Shown: positions 47,274 to 56,246 of the stretch, piece after piece
Layout: each line of letters opens with the position of its first letter
Numbering within the stretch: the stretch's first letter is position 1
From: Aquipseudomonas alcaligenes NBRC 14159
GTDB taxonomy: Bacteria > Pseudomonadota > Gammaproteobacteria > Pseudomonadales > Pseudomonadaceae
Direction of reading: 5' to 3'
NCBI RefSeq assembly: GCF_000467105.1
Contig: NZ_BATI01000016.1
Coordinates: 1 to 64,000 of the forward strand
DNA: 64,000 nucleotides
Program-made: the position numbers and the translations under genes
The notes under the pieces: generated by a model
Seen by the model: the letters and a program-made list of their open reading frames with translations, nothing else
What the model was told of the DNA's origin: nothing
Database searches by the model: none

Positions 47274-48272
47274 ATGAGCCAGCTGTCCCACACCCCCTTC
47301 GCCGTACTCGACCTGGCGCCCATGCGCGACGATGACGCCGGCCCTGGTCCCGCCCTGCGCCGCTCGCTGGACCTGGCGCGGCATGTGGAGCGGCTCGGCT
47401 TCTCGCGCCTGTGGGTGGCCGAGCACCACAACATGGAAGGCATCGCCAGTTCCGCCACCGCCGTGTTGCTCGGCTACCTGGCGGCCAATACCTCCACCCT
47501 GCGCCTGGGTTCCGGCGGGGTGATGCTGCCCAACCATGCGCCGCTGGTGGTGGCCGAGCAGTTCGGCACCCTTGCCGCGCTCTACCCCGGGCGCATCGAG
47601 CTGGGCCTCGGCCGCGCGCCGGGTGCCGACCAGGCCACCGCGCGCGCCCTGCGCCGCGACCGTCTGGGCAGCCCGGACGACTTCCCCGAGGACGTCGCCG
47701 AGCTGCAGGCCCTGCTCGGCCCGCGCCAGCCCGAGCAGCGGGTGATCGCCCTGCCCGGCATGGACAGCGGCATCCCTATCTGGCTGCTTGGCTCCAGCCT
47801 GTTCAGCGCCCAGCTGGCCGCCGAGCGCGGCCTGCCCTACGCCTTCGCCTCGCACTTCGCGCCGCGCTACCTGCACCAGGCGCTGCGCATCTACCGGGAG
47901 AACTTCCGGCCTTCGGCGGTGCTCGACAAGCCCTACGCCATGATCGGCGTACCGCTGATCGCCGCGCCCAGCGACGAGGAAGCCGAGTTCCTTGCCACCA
48001 GCGCCTACCAGCGCGTGCTGGCGCTGATGCGTGGCGAGAGCCTGGTGCTGCGCCCGCCGGTGGAGAGCATGGCCGGCCGCTGGCAGCCGCACGAGCAGGC
48101 GGCGGTCGGCGATTTCCTCGGTCTGGCCGTCATCGGCGGCCCGCAGAAGGTGCGTGCGCGCCTGGAGGTGCTGCTGGAGCAGACCGGCGCCGACGAGCTG
48201 ATCTTCACCTGCGACCTGTACCAGCCCGAGCACCGCCTGCGTAGCTTCGAGATAGCCGCCGGGCTGCGCTAG
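47274..48272 (+). CDS. LLM-class flavin-dependent monooxygenase
   Basis: A 332-residue luciferase-like (bacterial LLM) protein of the single-chain type: [20 protein letters not shown] near residue 45, [20 protein letters not shown], and [15 protein letters not shown] near residue 105, the classic family line. It should use reduced FMN and O2 on an unknown substrate. It starts about 60 bases after the DsbA-like gene with GAGGAG upstream. Confidence 0.9.
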   Translation: MSQLSHTPFAVLDLAPMRDDDAGPGPALRRSLDLARHVERLGFSRLWVAEHHNMEGIASSATAVLLGYLAANTSTLRLGSGGVMLPNHAPLVVAEQFGTLAALYPGRIELGLGRAPGADQATARALRRDRLGSPDDFPEDVAELQALLGPRQPEQRVIALPGMDSGIPIWLLGSSLFSAQLAAERGLPYAFASHFAPRYLHQALRIYRENFRPSAVLDKPYAMIGVPLIAAPSDEEAEFLATSAYQRVLALMRGESLVLRPPVESMAGRWQPHEQAAVGDFLGLAVIGGPQKVRARLEVLLEQTGADELIFTCDLYQPEHRLRSFEIAAGLR

Positions 48273-48301
48273 GCGCGCAGCGGCTGGGGTAAGAATCAGG
48301 C

Positions 48302-48345
48302 GGTGAGAGGCCCTCGGCCCTCTCCCAGGGGGAGAGGGGGAAGCA
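48302..48345. repeat. REP-like palindrome
   Basis: GAGAGGCCCTCGGCCCTCTC followed by CCAGGGGGAGAGGGGG: a CCCTCTCCC/GGGAGAGGG palindrome related to the repeats at 29066 and 33972. It lies between the convergent LLM and lipoprotein genes. Confidence 0.6.
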
Positions 48346-48350
48346 TGCCG

Positions 48351-48773
48351 TCAGCCGAAGGTGTTGCAGCGCAGCACCTTGGCCCGCGCCAGCACCTGGC
48401 GGTCCGCGCCGTACAACCAGCCCTGGGCCTTGTACTGCAGCGGCCGTGCCTCGATGCGGTAGCGCTGGCCGGCGGCGAAGCCGTCGTAGGCGAAACGCAG
48501 GTGGCAGGTCATCTGCAGCGGTTCGCCGTTGAACTCGTCGCCGCCGCCACCGCCGGCCACCTCGAACTGGAAGCGCACATCCAGCTGATGCGCACCGGGG
48601 GCGACCTGGAAGTAGCGGCCGTCTGGCCAGCGCTGGTCGTCCAGGCGATGCGCCATCAGGGTGTAGCCCGCCGTGGCGTAGAGATCGACCCAGGCCTTGC
48701 CCGCATCGGGCTGCGGCAGCGGGCTGGCGCAGGCGCCGAGGGTGAGCAGGAACAGCAGCAGGGGTGTACGCAT
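48351..48773 (-). CDS. Putative lipoprotein, tandem paralogue A
   Basis: A 140-residue protein starting MRTPLLLFLLTLGACAS, with lipobox LGAC. The mature part has AWVDLYATAGY, RYFQVAPGAHQLDVRFQFEV and GFAAGQRYRIEARP. These blocks align with the neighbouring 133-residue lipoprotein, so the two are paralogues. I do not recognise the family. The start at 48773 has GAGG eight bases upstream. Probably outer-membrane-anchored. Confidence 0.75.
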   Translation of the reverse strand: MRTPLLLFLLTLGACASPLPQPDAGKAWVDLYATAGYTLMAHRLDDQRWPDGRYFQVAPGAHQLDVRFQFEVAGGGGGDEFNGEPLQMTCHLRFAYDGFAAGQRYRIEARPLQYKAQGWLYGADRQVLARAKVLRCNTFG

Positions 48774-48811
48774 GGTGCGATCCTCGGGGTGATGGTTGAG
48801 CATAACGCCGA

Positions 48812-49213
48812 TCAGACCTCGCCGCAGCGCCCCTCGCGCGCCCGCGCCAACGGACGATCCTGCGCGTCGCGCAGTTGCGCCCAGGGGCGAAAGCCGCGGT
48901 GGCCGGCCTCCAGCCGATAGCGCTGGCCGGCGTTGAACTCGGCGTAGTCCAGTTCGAGCAGGCAGGTGCGCGGCAGCGCCTGCGCGCCGCCGGTGTCGGT
49001 GGGCGCTACCTCGAAGCGCAGACGCATCTGCAGCGCATGACGCCCAGGGGGTACCTGGAAGTAGCGCGCATCCTCCAGCATCCGCTCATCCACCCGCACC
49101 GCCTGCAGGCCCGGCGCCAGGTCGATCCAGGCCTGAGCGGGGTCGTGCCAGGGTGGCAACAGGGCGCAGCCGCCGAGGACCAGAGACAGGGGGCTGAGCA
49201 GCAGTAGGCGCAT
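48812..49213 (-). CDS. Putative lipoprotein, tandem paralogue B
   Basis: A 133-residue protein with lipobox LGGC (MRLLLLSPLSLVLGGCALLP). It shares AWIDLAPG, RYFQVPPGRHALQMRLRFEV, CLLELDYAEFNAGQRYRLEA and a C-terminal cysteine with the downstream paralogue. It lies 38 bases upstream of that gene on the same strand, so they form a two-gene unit. Function is unknown. Confidence 0.75.
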   Translation of the reverse strand: MRLLLLSPLSLVLGGCALLPPWHDPAQAWIDLAPGLQAVRVDERMLEDARYFQVPPGRHALQMRLRFEVAPTDTGGAQALPRTCLLELDYAEFNAGQRYRLEAGHRGFRPWAQLRDAQDRPLARAREGRCGEV

Positions 49214-49256
49214 GGCGGGCTTCCTTGGGGGCGCGGCAATGCACTAGGCTCGCGCA

Positions 49257-50321
49257 ATGCCTATTGCCCTTCTCGACCGCCCTTTGCGGTGGCTGGTTCC
49301 CCTGCTGTGCGGCGTCCTGCTGAACGGTTGTGCCAGCCTCGACTACTACGCCCAGGTCAGCCGTGGCCAGCTCGACCTGCTGGCCGCGCGCCAGCCGGTG
49401 GCCGAGCTGCTCGCCGCGCCACAGACCGACCCCGAACTCAAGCGGCGCCTGGCTCTGGCCCAGCAGGCACGGACCTTCGCCAGCGCCGAGCTGGGCCTGC
49501 CGGACAACCGCAGCTACCGCCTGTATGCCGACCTGCAGCGGCCCTATGTGGTGTGGAATGTGTTCGCCACCCCGGAGCTGTCGCTGCAGCCGCTGACCCA
49601 CTGCTTCCCGATTGCCGGCTGCGTTGCCTACCGCGGTTACTACCAGCTGGGCCGCGCGCGGGGCGCCGCCGCCCTGCTGCAGGCCGAGGGTCTCGACACC
49701 TATGTGGCCGGCATCGAGGCCTACTCGACCCTGGGCTGGTTCGCCGACCCCATCCTCAACACCATGCTGCGCTGGGACGACCAGCGCCTGGCCGCGGTGA
49801 TCTTCCACGAACTGGCCCACCAGCAGCTGTACGTGCGGGACGACACGGCGTTCAATGAGTCCTTCGCCAGCTTCGTCGAGCAGCAGGGCCTGCGCCAGTG
49901 GCGCGCCGCCCGTGGCCTGGCCGCCGACGATGCGCAGGAAGCGCGCATGCGCCGCCAGTTCACCGCGCTGATCCTGGCCAGCCGCGAGCGCCTGCAGGCG
50001 CTGTACGACGGTCCGCTGGACGATACCGGCAAGCGCGCTGGCAAGGTCGCCGAGTTCGAGCGCCTGCGCGCCAAGTACCGCACCCTGCGTGACGCCCAGT
50101 GGGGTGGCGACGCGCGCTACGACGCCTGGATCAATGCCCCGCTGAACAACGCTCGGCTGCTGCCCTTCGGCCTCTACGACCAGTGGGTGCCGGCCTTCGC
50201 CGCGCTGTTCGAGCAGGCCGGCGGCGACTGGGCGGCGTTCTACCAACGCGCCGCCGAGCTGGGCGAGCTGCCGCTGGTCGAGCGCGAGCGAGCGCTGGCG
50301 GCCCTGGCCGGGTCGAACTAG
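49257..50321 (+). CDS. Lipoprotein zinc aminopeptidase (PF10023-type)
   Basis: A 354-residue protein with a lipobox (LLNGCAS, near residue 25) and a zinc-peptidase motif AVIFHELAHQQLYV near residue 180, with NESFASFVEQQGLRQW after it supplying a further Glu. This matches the putative aminopeptidase family found widely in proteobacteria. It should face the periplasm. It is divergent from the two lipoprotein genes and lies 35 bases before the second DUF1161 gene. Confidence 0.85.
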   Translation: MPIALLDRPLRWLVPLLCGVLLNGCASLDYYAQVSRGQLDLLAARQPVAELLAAPQTDPELKRRLALAQQARTFASAELGLPDNRSYRLYADLQRPYVVWNVFATPELSLQPLTHCFPIAGCVAYRGYYQLGRARGAAALLQAEGLDTYVAGIEAYSTLGWFADPILNTMLRWDDQRLAAVIFHELAHQQLYVRDDTAFNESFASFVEQQGLRQWRAARGLAADDAQEARMRRQFTALILASRERLQALYDGPLDDTGKRAGKVAEFERLRAKYRTLRDAQWGGDARYDAWINAPLNNARLLPFGLYDQWVPAFAALFEQAGGDWAAFYQRAAELGELPLVERERALAALAGSN

Positions 50322-50355
50322 AACTGGCGAACCAGCTCTCAGTGAGGAGTAACGG

Positions 50356-50586
50356 ATGAAACGCCTAGTGACGGCCACCATGGCCCTGATGCTGTGCGGC
50401 GCCGCCGTGGCCGCGCCCAAGCCCTGTGAGGAACTGAAGCAGGAGATCGAAGTGAAGATCCAGGCCGCGCGGGTGAACAGCTACACCCTGGAAATCGTGC
50501 CGGCCGGCGAGGTCAAGGACCCCGCCATGGTGGTCGGCAGCTGTGAGAACGGCAGCCGCAAGATCATCTACCAGAAGAACGACTGA
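50356..50586 (+). CDS. DUF1161 periplasmic protein (second copy)
   Basis: A 76-residue protein with signal peptide MKRLVTATMALMLCGAAVAA and DUF1161 domain: KPCEELKQEIEVKIQAARV, then YTLEIV, VVGSCENGSRKIIYQKN. Roughly half its residues match the copy at 44377-44601, including both cysteines. Function is unknown. It follows the aminopeptidase with GAGGAG upstream. Confidence 0.88.
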   Translation: MKRLVTATMALMLCGAAVAAPKPCEELKQEIEVKIQAARVNSYTLEIVPAGEVKDPAMVVGSCENGSRKIIYQKND

Positions 50587-50592
50587 GGCGGA

Positions 50593-51528
50593 TCAGGCCG
50601 CCTCGGCGCGGTAGATCCAGCGCAGGCCCAGCAGGGTCAGCGGCCACAGCAGGGCCAGCACGGCGAGGCCGGCGATGATCAGCGGTGCCGGCTGCAGCAG
50701 TGCATCGCTGCCGCTGAAGGCGGACACCAGCAGCACGCCGGCCACCAGCAGGTGGACCAGCAGCCAGACCAGGAAGATCGCCAGTGCAGTCAGCACCAGC
50801 TGCCCAGGGCGGATTCGCGCCAGCCGGGGCGGCAGGGTCTGCCAGGCGCAGGCGAACACCAGCGCGGCATACAGCACTGGGGCGACAAACAGCAGTGTTG
50901 CCCAGCCATCGATTTCGCTCAGCAGGTGTGCGGGCAGCAGCTGCAGGCCCTTGAAGCTCAGCAGTGCAATAGTCCCGGCCAGCAACAGGGAAGCTTCGCC
51001 ACGTTGTGCGAAACCTTTCACTGCGGGTGTCTTGGCGCCCAGGCGCAGACCCAGCCACAGCGGCAGCAGGCCGGTGATGGCGAAGCCCAGCAGCCCCAGT
51101 AATTCGAACAGCAGGGTCGGTGGAAGTGCATGCTCGTTGAACCACTCATAGAGACCTCCGAGCATCCAGCCGGTAAGCAGGCCATAGGCCAGATCGGCCA
51201 GCACCCACGTTACTCCCAGCACGACCAGCAAGGGCAGGGGGCGGGTCAAGGCACTGCCGTGGTGTTCCAGGTAGCCGCGGCTGAACAGGGCTGTCACCCA
51301 GGCGCTGAGAAGAATGGAGAAGCACCAGCCAGCCAACTGAACGGGCAGATTGCTTAGCAGGTGATCGAGATAAGTAGGGTGACTGAGCCAGGCGCTCAGA
51401 CAACCCAGCAGCACACTGAGCATTGTTGCCACAGCCGCTGTCAGGGCCAAGGCCAGTGGCTGGCGCGTGGCTTCCTCGGCGATGGGGCTGGCTTCGGCCG
51501 GGAGGGTGGCGAACGGATTGGCGTGCAC
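50593..51528 (-). CDS. Polytopic membrane protein of unknown function
   Basis: A 311-residue protein with about eight hydrophobic segments spread along its length and a short polar N-terminus (MHANPFATLPAEASPIAEEA). I recognise no family motif. It converges with the DUF1161 gene (six bases apart). Its codon use looks slightly less GC-biased in the first third than in its neighbours. Confidence 0.65.
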   Translation of the reverse strand: MHANPFATLPAEASPIAEEATRQPLALALTAAVATMLSVLLGCLSAWLSHPTYLDHLLSNLPVQLAGWCFSILLSAWVTALFSRGYLEHHGSALTRPLPLLVVLGVTWVLADLAYGLLTGWMLGGLYEWFNEHALPPTLLFELLGLLGFAITGLLPLWLGLRLGAKTPAVKGFAQRGEASLLLAGTIALLSFKGLQLLPAHLLSEIDGWATLLFVAPVLYAALVFACAWQTLPPRLARIRPGQLVLTALAIFLVWLLVHLLVAGVLLVSAFSGSDALLQPAPLIIAGLAVLALLWPLTLLGLRWIYRAEAA

Positions 51529-51599
51529 GGGGACGTCCTTTTCGGCAGCGGTGACGCGCGCAGCTTAACCGCCAGTGGCTTCGGCTGCTGTGCGCCCGG

Positions 51600-52022
51600 T
51601 CATTGCCAGTGACACTGGCCGTCTTCGCCCAGCAGTTCAGGGCGTTCTGCGAAGTCGAAGCGCTTGCCGTTGCGCCCGTTGCTGTAGCTGAAGGCGAACA
51701 CCACCGCACCCTGATGATGGAATGCATAGCGCCCGCCGATCCGCTCCTCGTCCGGCAGCACTTCCAGCCAGGTGCTGCGGAACTCCGAGGGGCGGTCTTC
51801 GACCGCCATCACCTCCTCGCTGTCCTTGAACACGATCGGCAGGCTGGCGGGCTGGCCGCGGTACTGCACCTGCCCGGCGCCCTGCCAGCCTCCTTCCGCG
51901 TCGGTGAACAGGGTCATCTGCAGCTGGATCGGCTTGCCGCCGGTCGATTGCAGGCAGCGCACATCGTCGGCCAGGGCCAGCCCCGGCAGCAGCCCCAGCA
52001 GGCAGATCGTCAGGCGCTTCAT
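51600..52022 (-). CDS. Small secreted protein of unknown function
   Basis: A 140-residue protein with signal peptide MKRLTICLLGLLPGLALA and two cysteines (in VRCLQS and GQCHW) that may pair. The rest is predicted beta-rich (LQMTLFTDAEGGWQGAGQVQ, FAFSYSNGRNGKRFDFA). The ATG overlaps the stop of the gamma-carbonic anhydrase gene by four bases, so it is the second gene of that unit. Confidence 0.75.
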   Translation of the reverse strand: MKRLTICLLGLLPGLALADDVRCLQSTGGKPIQLQMTLFTDAEGGWQGAGQVQYRGQPASLPIVFKDSEEVMAVEDRPSEFRSTWLEVLPDEERIGGRYAFHHQGAVVFAFSYSNGRNGKRFDFAERPELLGEDGQCHWQ

Positions 52023-52561
52023 TGGTCGTAGCCCTCGGCCAGGTGCAGGTCCTTGAGCTTCACGTAGTTGGCCGCGCTGTAGGCGAAGAACGCGCGCTCC
52101 TGGTCGGTCAGGGCGCGGGCCTGCTTCACCGGGCTGCCGACGTACAGGTAGCCGCTCTGCAGCACCTTGCCCGGCGGCACCAGGGAGCCGGCGCCGATCA
52201 CCACTTCGTCCTCGACCACCGCACCGTCCATCACGATGCTGCCCATGCCGACCAGGATGCGGTTGCCCAGGGTGCAGCCGTGCAGGGTGACGTTGTGGCC
52301 GATGGTCACTTCGTCGCCGATCAGCAGCGGGTAACCGTCCGGGTTGAAGGGCCCGGCGTGGGTGATATGCAGCACGCTGCCGTCCTGCACGCTGGTGCGC
52401 TTGCCGATCCTGATCCGGTGCATGTCGCCGCGCACCACGGCCATCGGCCACACCGAGGCATCCTCGCCCAGCACCACGTCGCCGAGTACCACGGCCGAGG
52501 CGTCGACGAAGGCGCGCGGGCCCAGCTGTGGAGTGGTACCCCGGTAAGTTCGAATCGCCAC
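52019..52561 (-). CDS. Gamma-class carbonic anhydrase family protein
   Basis: A 180-residue left-handed beta-helix protein of the YrdA/PaaY group. The three zinc histidines are visible: MAVVRGDMHRIRIG near residue 45, SVLHITHAGPF near residue 66 and TIGHNVTLHGCTLGNRILVG near residue 92. The start is the GTG at 52561 with AAGGAG six bases upstream. It is divergent from prlC, as in P. aeruginosa. Carbonic anhydrase activity is plausible but not certain for this subgroup. Confidence 0.9.
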   Translation of the reverse strand: MAIRTYRGTTPQLGPRAFVDASAVVLGDVVLGEDASVWPMAVVRGDMHRIRIGKRTSVQDGSVLHITHAGPFNPDGYPLLIGDEVTIGHNVTLHGCTLGNRILVGMGSIVMDGAVVEDEVVIGAGSLVPPGKVLQSGYLYVGSPVKQARALTDQERAFFAYSAANYVKLKDLHLAEGYDQ

Positions 52562-52685
52562 GATAGTCTCCTTCAGGCTGCGGTTGTCGCAGATTGTAAT
52601 TAACATGCCGGCCATCAAGGTTGTGAAAGGCCGCTGGCGGCCCCATAAACCTGTTCTGCATTCGCGTATCCAAAGGTGCCTCGCC

Positions 52686-54734
52686 GTGACCGCTGCCAAT
52701 CCCCTGCTGCAAGACTTCGACCTGCCGCCCTACTCCCAGATCAAGCCCGAGCATGTCGAGCCGGCTATCGACAGCATCCTGGCCGACAGCCGCGTGGCCA
52801 TCGCCGAGCTGCTCAAGACCCAGCAGGCCAGCCCGAGCTGGGATGGCCTGGTGCTGGCGCTGGACGAGCTGAACGCGCGCCTGGGCCGCGCCTGGGGCCC
52901 GGTCAGCCACCTCAACGCGGTGTGCAACAACGCCGAGCTGCGCGCCGCCTACGAGGCCTGCCTGCCCAAGCTGTCCGAATACTGGACCGAGATGGGCCAG
53001 AACAAGCCGCTGTTCGAGGCCTACGACGCACTGGCCAAGAGCCCGGCGGCCGCCGGTTTCGACGTCGCGCAGCAGACCATCCTCGACCACGCCCTGCGCG
53101 ACTTCCGCCTGAGCGGCATCGACCTGCCGGCCGAGCAGCAGAAGCGCTACGGCGAGATCCAGATGAAGCTGTCCGAGCTGGCCAGCCGCTTCTCCAACCA
53201 GCTGCTCGACGCCACCCAGGCCTGGACCAAGCACATCACTGATGAAGCGGCCCTCGCCGGCCTGACCGACTCGGCCAAGGCGCAGATGGCCCAGGCCGCG
53301 CAGGCCAAGGAACTGGACGGCTGGCTGATCACCCTGGAATTCCCCAGCTACTACGCGGTGATGACCTACGCCGACGACCGCGCCCTGCGCGAAGAGGTTT
53401 ACACCGCCTACTGCACACGCGCCTCCGACCAGGGGCCGAATGCCGGCCAGCACGACAACGGCCCGGTGATGGCCGAGATCCTCGACCTGCGCCAGGAGCT
53501 GGCGCGCCTGCTCGGCTTCGCCCACTACAGCGAGCTCTCCCTGGCCAGCAAGATGGCCGAGTCCACCGAGCAGGTGCTGCACTTCCTGCGCGACCTGGCG
53601 GTGCGCAGCAAGCTGTTCGCCGAGCAGGACCTGGCCGAACTCAAGGCCTTCGCCGCCGAGCAGGGCGTGCAGGACCTTGCGAGCTGGGACGTCGGCTACT
53701 TCAGCGAGAAGCTGCGCCAGCAGCGCTACAGCATCTCCCAGGAGGAAGTGCGCGCCTGGTTCCCGATCGACAAGGTGCTGTCCGGCCTGTTCGCCATCGT
53801 GCAGAAGCTCTACGGCATCGAGATCAACGAGCTCAAGGAGTTCGATACCTGGCACCCGGACGTGCGCCTGTTCGAGATCCGCGAGAACGGTGCACATGTC
53901 GGCCGCTTCTTCTTTGACCTCTACGCCCGCGCCAACAAGCGCGGCGGCGCCTGGATGGACGGCGCCCGCGACAAGCGCCGCGCCGCCGATGGCAGCCTGA
54001 TCGCGCCGGTGGCCAATCTGGTGTGCAACTTCACCCCAGCGGTGGGCGGCAAGCCGGCGCTGCTGACCCATGACGAGGTCACCACCCTGTTCCACGAGTT
54101 CGGCCATGGCCTGCACCACCTGCTGACCCGCGTCGAGCATGCCGGCGCTTCGGGCATCAACGGCGTGGCCTGGGATGCGGTGGAGCTGCCGAGCCAGTTC
54201 ATGGAGAACTGGTGCTGGGAGCCCGAGGGCCTGGCGCTGATCTCCGGCCACTACGAGACCGGCGAGGCGCTGCCGCAGGCGTTGCTGGACAAGATGCTGG
54301 CGGCGAAGAACTTCCAGTCCGGCCTGATGATGGTGCGCCAACTGGAGTTCTCGCTGTTCGACTTCGAGCTGCATGCCACCCACGGCGACGGCCGCAGCGT
54401 GCTGCAGGTGCTCGAAGGCATCCGCGACGAGGTGGCGGTGGTGCGTCCGCCGGCCTTCAACCGTTTCGCCAACAGCTTCGCGCACATCTTCGCCGGCGGT
54501 TACGCGGCCGGTTACTACAGCTACAAGTGGGCCGAAGTGCTGTCCGCCGACGCCTTCTCCAAGTTCGAGGAAGAAGGCGTGCTCAACCCGGCCACTGGCC
54601 GCGCCTTCCGCGAGGCGATCCTGGCCCGTGGCGGCTCGCAGGAGCCGATGGTGCTGTTCGTCGACTTCCGCGGCCGCGAGCCGAGCATCGACGCCCTGCT
54701 GCGCCACCTCGGCCTGAGCCAGGAGGCGGCGTGA
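52686..54734 (+). CDS. prlC: Oligopeptidase A
   Basis: A 682-residue M3-family cytoplasmic metallopeptidase that degrades signal peptides and other oligopeptides. The zinc motif HEFGHGLHHLLT is near residue 470, with GINGVAWDAVELPSQFMENW after it, and YYSYKWAEVLSADAFSKFEE near the end. I take the GTG at 52686 (VTAANPLLQDFDLPPYSQIK), which matches family length; the frame is open further upstream without conserved sequence. The stop overlaps the yheV start. Confidence 0.95.
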   Translation: MTAANPLLQDFDLPPYSQIKPEHVEPAIDSILADSRVAIAELLKTQQASPSWDGLVLALDELNARLGRAWGPVSHLNAVCNNAELRAAYEACLPKLSEYWTEMGQNKPLFEAYDALAKSPAAAGFDVAQQTILDHALRDFRLSGIDLPAEQQKRYGEIQMKLSELASRFSNQLLDATQAWTKHITDEAALAGLTDSAKAQMAQAAQAKELDGWLITLEFPSYYAVMTYADDRALREEVYTAYCTRASDQGPNAGQHDNGPVMAEILDLRQELARLLGFAHYSELSLASKMAESTEQVLHFLRDLAVRSKLFAEQDLAELKAFAAEQGVQDLASWDVGYFSEKLRQQRYSISQEEVRAWFPIDKVLSGLFAIVQKLYGIEINELKEFDTWHPDVRLFEIRENGAHVGRFFFDLYARANKRGGAWMDGARDKRRAADGSLIAPVANLVCNFTPAVGGKPALLTHDEVTTLFHEFGHGLHHLLTRVEHAGASGINGVAWDAVELPSQFMENWCWEPEGLALISGHYETGEALPQALLDKMLAAKNFQSGLMMVRQLEFSLFDFELHATHGDGRSVLQVLEGIRDEVAVVRPPAFNRFANSFAHIFAGGYAAGYYSYKWAEVLSADAFSKFEEEGVLNPATGRAFREAILARGGSQEPMVLFVDFRGREPSIDALLRHLGLSQEAA

Positions 54735-54991
54735 TGAGCGAGCCGAAGAAGCGCTTCATCGCCGGCGCCGTGTGCCCGGCGTGCAGCGCCCAGGACACCA
54801 TCAAGATGTGGGACGAGGACGGCACCCCGCACCGCGAATGCGTGGCCTGCGGCTACGCCGACACCCTCAACGCCCAGGGCCAGTCGGTGCCCAAGGAGCT
54901 CGGCACGCGGGTCAACCGGGCCGAGCCCAAGCCGGCGGCGAGCAAGGGCCAGCCGGTGCAGTTCTTCCCCAATCCCAAGCTGAAGAAGTGA
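54734..54991 (+). CDS. yheV: YheV-family zinc-ribbon protein
   Basis: An 85-residue protein with a four-cysteine zinc ribbon: CPACSAQ near residue 14 and CVACGYADTL near residue 36. The tail is Lys/Pro-rich (VQFFPNPKLKK). The ATG shares bases with the prlC stop (TGATG), and prlC-yheV pairing is common in gammaproteobacteria. Function is unknown. Confidence 0.9.
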   Translation: MSEPKKRFIAGAVCPACSAQDTIKMWDEDGTPHRECVACGYADTLNAQGQSVPKELGTRVNRAEPKPAASKGQPVQFFPNPKLKK

Positions 54992-55062
54992 CGCGGCGCT
55001 CGCCGAATCAGGCGAGGTAAAGCGTCCGACGGAATAGGCTGGCGAGGCCTTGGTAATAATAA

Positions 55063-55082
55063 TACTGTGTATGCATACAGTA
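55063..55082. promoter_or_regulatory. LexA (SOS) box
   Basis: TACTGTGTATGCATACAGTA fits the LexA consensus CTG-N10-CAG with flanking T/A (CTGT-N8-ACAG). It lies 16 bases before the radical SAM gene. I recall the P. aeruginosa homologue (PA0069) being listed in the LexA regulon, which supports the call. Confidence 0.88.
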
Positions 55083-55098
55083 TTTGTAAGTCCTCGCC

Positions 55099-56157
55099 AT
55101 GTCCGTCCCTATCCCGCCGCGCGGCCGCGGCACCGCCAGCAATCCGCATAATCGTTTCGCCCCGACCCGCAGCCAGGCCGAGGACGATGGCTGGTTTCAG
55201 GCCGAGACGCCGCCCTGTCGTGCCACCGAGGTGCGTGCCGAGCGGGCGAAGACGGTGATCACCCGCAACCAGTCGCCGGACGTCGGCTTCGACCGTTCGG
55301 TGAATCCCTATCGCGGTTGCGAGCACGGCTGCATCTACTGCTTCGCCCGGCCGACCCATGCCTACTGGGACCTGTCGCCGGGCATCGACTTCGAGACCCG
55401 GCTGATCGCCAAGACCAACCTGGCCGAACGCCTGGAGGAGCAGCTGAGCAAGCCCGGCTATGTGCCGCAGCCGATTGCCCTGGGCATCAATACCGACGCC
55501 TACCAGCCGATCGAGCGCGAGCAGCGCCTGACCCGCCAGGCGCTGGAGATCCTGCTGCGCTACCGCCACCCGCTGCACCTGATCACCAAGAGTTCGCTGA
55601 TCCTGCGCGACCTCGACCTGTTGCAGGAGCTGGCCGCGCGCAACCTGGTCAGCGTGGCGCTGAGCCTGACCACCCTGGACGACGAGCTGAAACGCATCAT
55701 GGAGCCACGCACCGCCTCGCCCGGGGCGCGCCTGCGCACCCTGCGCGAGCTGCGCCAGGCCGGCGTGCCGGTCGCGGCGCTGGTGGCGCCGATCATCCCG
55801 ATGATCAACGACATGGAGCTGGAGCGGATTCTCGAGGCGGCCCGCGATGCCGGCGCCAGCTCGGCCGGCTATGTGCTGCTGCGCTTGCCGCTGGAGATCG
55901 CCGAGCTGTTCGAGGAATGGCTGCGCGCGCACTTTCCCGAGCGCGCCGAACACGTCATGAGCCTGATCCGCCAGTCGCGCGGCGGCAAGCACTACGACAG
56001 CCGCTTCGGCACCCGCATGCGCGGCGAGGGCGCCTTCGCCGACCTGCTGGCGCAGCGTTTCGCCCTGGCGCGCAAGCGCCTGGGCCTGGAGCGCCGCGAC
56101 TTCGTGCTGGATTGCAGTCAGTTCGCCCCGCCCGGTCGTCAGCTGGCCCTGTTGTGA
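55099..56157 (+). CDS. PA0069-family radical SAM protein
   Basis: A 352-residue radical SAM enzyme. The Cys triad is RGCEHGCIYCFARPTHAYW near residue 73 (CxxxCxxC), which holds a 4Fe-4S cluster. LGINTDAYQPIEREQRLTRQ, SLTTLDDELKRIMEPR and APIIPMINDMELE are features of the spore-photoproduct-lyase-like/Rv2578c-PA0069 group. A SOS box in its promoter suggests a DNA-damage role; a photoproduct repair activity is possible but unproven. There is no clear ribosome site before the ATG. Confidence 0.9.
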   Translation: MSVPIPPRGRGTASNPHNRFAPTRSQAEDDGWFQAETPPCRATEVRAERAKTVITRNQSPDVGFDRSVNPYRGCEHGCIYCFARPTHAYWDLSPGIDFETRLIAKTNLAERLEEQLSKPGYVPQPIALGINTDAYQPIEREQRLTRQALEILLRYRHPLHLITKSSLILRDLDLLQELAARNLVSVALSLTTLDDELKRIMEPRTASPGARLRTLRELRQAGVPVAALVAPIIPMINDMELERILEAARDAGASSAGYVLLRLPLEIAELFEEWLRAHFPERAEHVMSLIRQSRGGKHYDSRFGTRMRGEGAFADLLAQRFALARKRLGLERRDFVLDCSQFAPPGRQLALL

Positions 56158-56246
56158 GCGAATTGTGACTCGATGCGGCTGGCGGCTGTCCGCATGCCAG
56201 GTCGATAATCCGCGCCAGCGCAACGGTTCAGCACGAGGTAGACGCA

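Noticed and set aside
51600..54707. Very long open frame on the minus strand across prlC
   Set aside because: It is antisense to prlC, which has clear M3-peptidase motifs; such frames arise from strong third-position GC bias. Only its last 140 codons are the real secreted protein at 51600-52022.
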